Origin: Chromatiaceae bacterium
Lineage (GTDB): Bacteria; Pseudomonadota; Gammaproteobacteria; Chromatiales; Chromatiaceae
Direction of reading: 5' to 3'
Length of the DNA stretch: 64,000 nucleotides
Assembly (NCBI GenBank): GCA_024235175.1
Contig: JACKMX010000004.1
Coordinates: forward strand, 496,001-560,000
Shown: one piece after another, positions 63,543 to 64,000 of the stretch
Position numbering within the stretch: position 1 is the stretch's first letter
Layout: the number at the start of each line of letters is the position of its first letter
Program-made: the position numbers and the translations under genes
The notes under the pieces: model-generated
What the model was told of the DNA's origin: nothing
Databases searched by the model: none
The model's input: only the letters and a program-made list of their open reading frames with translations

Positions 63543-63580
63543 TCAAATGCACAAATTGGCTGAAGTTGAGCCAACAACCG

Positions 63581-64000
63581 CTATCCCCTGTCCGGCCCCT
63601 CAAGCCATTTGATTTTTTCCTCCAATTCGGACACCCGAAGCTCCAGCGCGGTCAGCCGGTCATTTTCTTCCACGGTTGACTCCCGTGCAAAATTACGCGA
63701 AGGCTCCACAACTGCCGGCAATTCCACCTCTCCACACAACAGATGCGAGTAACGTTCCTCTCTGCGGCCCTCCGCTTTGGGAAAACAAACAGCAAGGGCC
63801 GGTTCGCGCTCAATGAACTCCTCCAAAATGGACATTATCTCATCTGCACCGGAAAAATCGGCCATACGTGCCGTACGCGTCTGAATCTCATTCAGCGTCT
63901 GTGGAAGTCGCAGCATAAGCACGGTCAGAACTGCCTGTTGTTTACGGTCCAGCTTAAAATTGCTGCGGGCCTTATGCGCGATACGAAGCGCGCGCTCGCC
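63581..64000 (-). CDS. YceH/DUF480 family protein (5' end beyond the window)
   Basis: The frame is open to the window edge and reads SNFKLDRKQQAVLTVLMLRLPQTLNEIQTRTARMADFS, the second winged-helix of YceH proteins, then REERYSHLLCGEVELP and a C-terminal coiled coil (LTALELRVSELEEKIKWLEGPDRG). A GTG at 63922 could be read as a start, but the family-typical sequence continues upstream. Function unknown; some members are implicated in cell division or stress. Confidence 0.85.
   Translation of the reverse strand, partial: GERALRIAHKARSNFKLDRKQQAVLTVLMLRLPQTLNEIQTRTARMADFSGADEIMSILEEFIEREPALAVCFPKAEGRREERYSHLLCGEVELPAVVEPSRNFARESTVEENDRLTALELRVSELEEKIKWLEGPDRG

Overview
The window (about 55-60% GC by eye) reads as chromosome of a gammaproteobacterium. 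The first 9 kb keep the typical gammaproteobacterial order glyA-nrdR-ribD-ribE-ribBA-ribH-nusB-thiL-pgpA. Several features (DUF4347/LEPR-type giant surface protein, PEP-CTERM protein, EncFtn ferritin, several c-di-GMP proteins, many dispersed palindromes) are common in environmental Chromatiales-like or sulfur-oxidising lineages. That narrower placement is inference; no rRNA or other marker is present.

Layout. (1) 1-8792, minus strand: riboflavin/thiamine/one-carbon housekeeping run, with a diguanylate cyclase inserted between ribE and ribBA, a degenerate GTP-cyclohydrolase-II half on RibBA, and a strong terminator after nusB. (2) 8921-16223, minus strand: a type I secretion set (two ABC exporter subunits with complementary defects in their nucleotide-binding motifs, and an HlyD adaptor) plus a GspA/ExeA-like ATPase. 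(3) 16425-37349, plus strand: a membrane GGDEF/EAL protein; a GAF-HlyD fusion; a PqqD-like/M50 protease/lipoyl fusion; a third HlyD-like adaptor; a 2393-residue surface protein with an N-terminal LEPR-type motif, DUF4347, beta-helix, FG-GAP and Ig-like repeats and a hydrophobic C-terminal anchor; a hybrid kinase overlapping it by ATGA with two HPt domains; and a REC-GGDEF-EAL regulator. This is the best candidate for an undescribed system: a dedicated export, processing and signalling module for the giant protein. (4) 37791-41207: an OmpR-type regulator with a CHASE2 kinase. (5) 41401-47478: MscS channel, a rubrerythrin/Fe-S oxidoreductase/EncFtn/DUF3501 oxidative-stress operon, and a Cache hybrid kinase.

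(6) 47673-61358: an accessory region. Two apparently identical 1633-bp IS1380-family elements with intact target duplications interrupt an EamA transporter and a cupin gene. Between them lie a phosphatase-like lipoprotein, a PEP-CTERM protein and a 46-residue membrane peptide (both preceded by good sigma-54 promoter matches), a TIR-flanked structured noncoding element, a pentapeptide-repeat protein, an orphan RND pump and a metallo-beta-lactamase-fold enzyme. (7) 61562-64000: ParB-like putative nuclease, DUF302 protein, PII-like protein and the end of a YceH (DUF480) gene.

Two small genes not obvious from length alone were read directly: a 46-aa single-span membrane protein at 53399-53539 (minus) and a 31-aa ORF with Shine-Dalgarno and terminator at 37430-37525 (minus). 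No rRNA, tRNA, CRISPR array or replication origin was seen.
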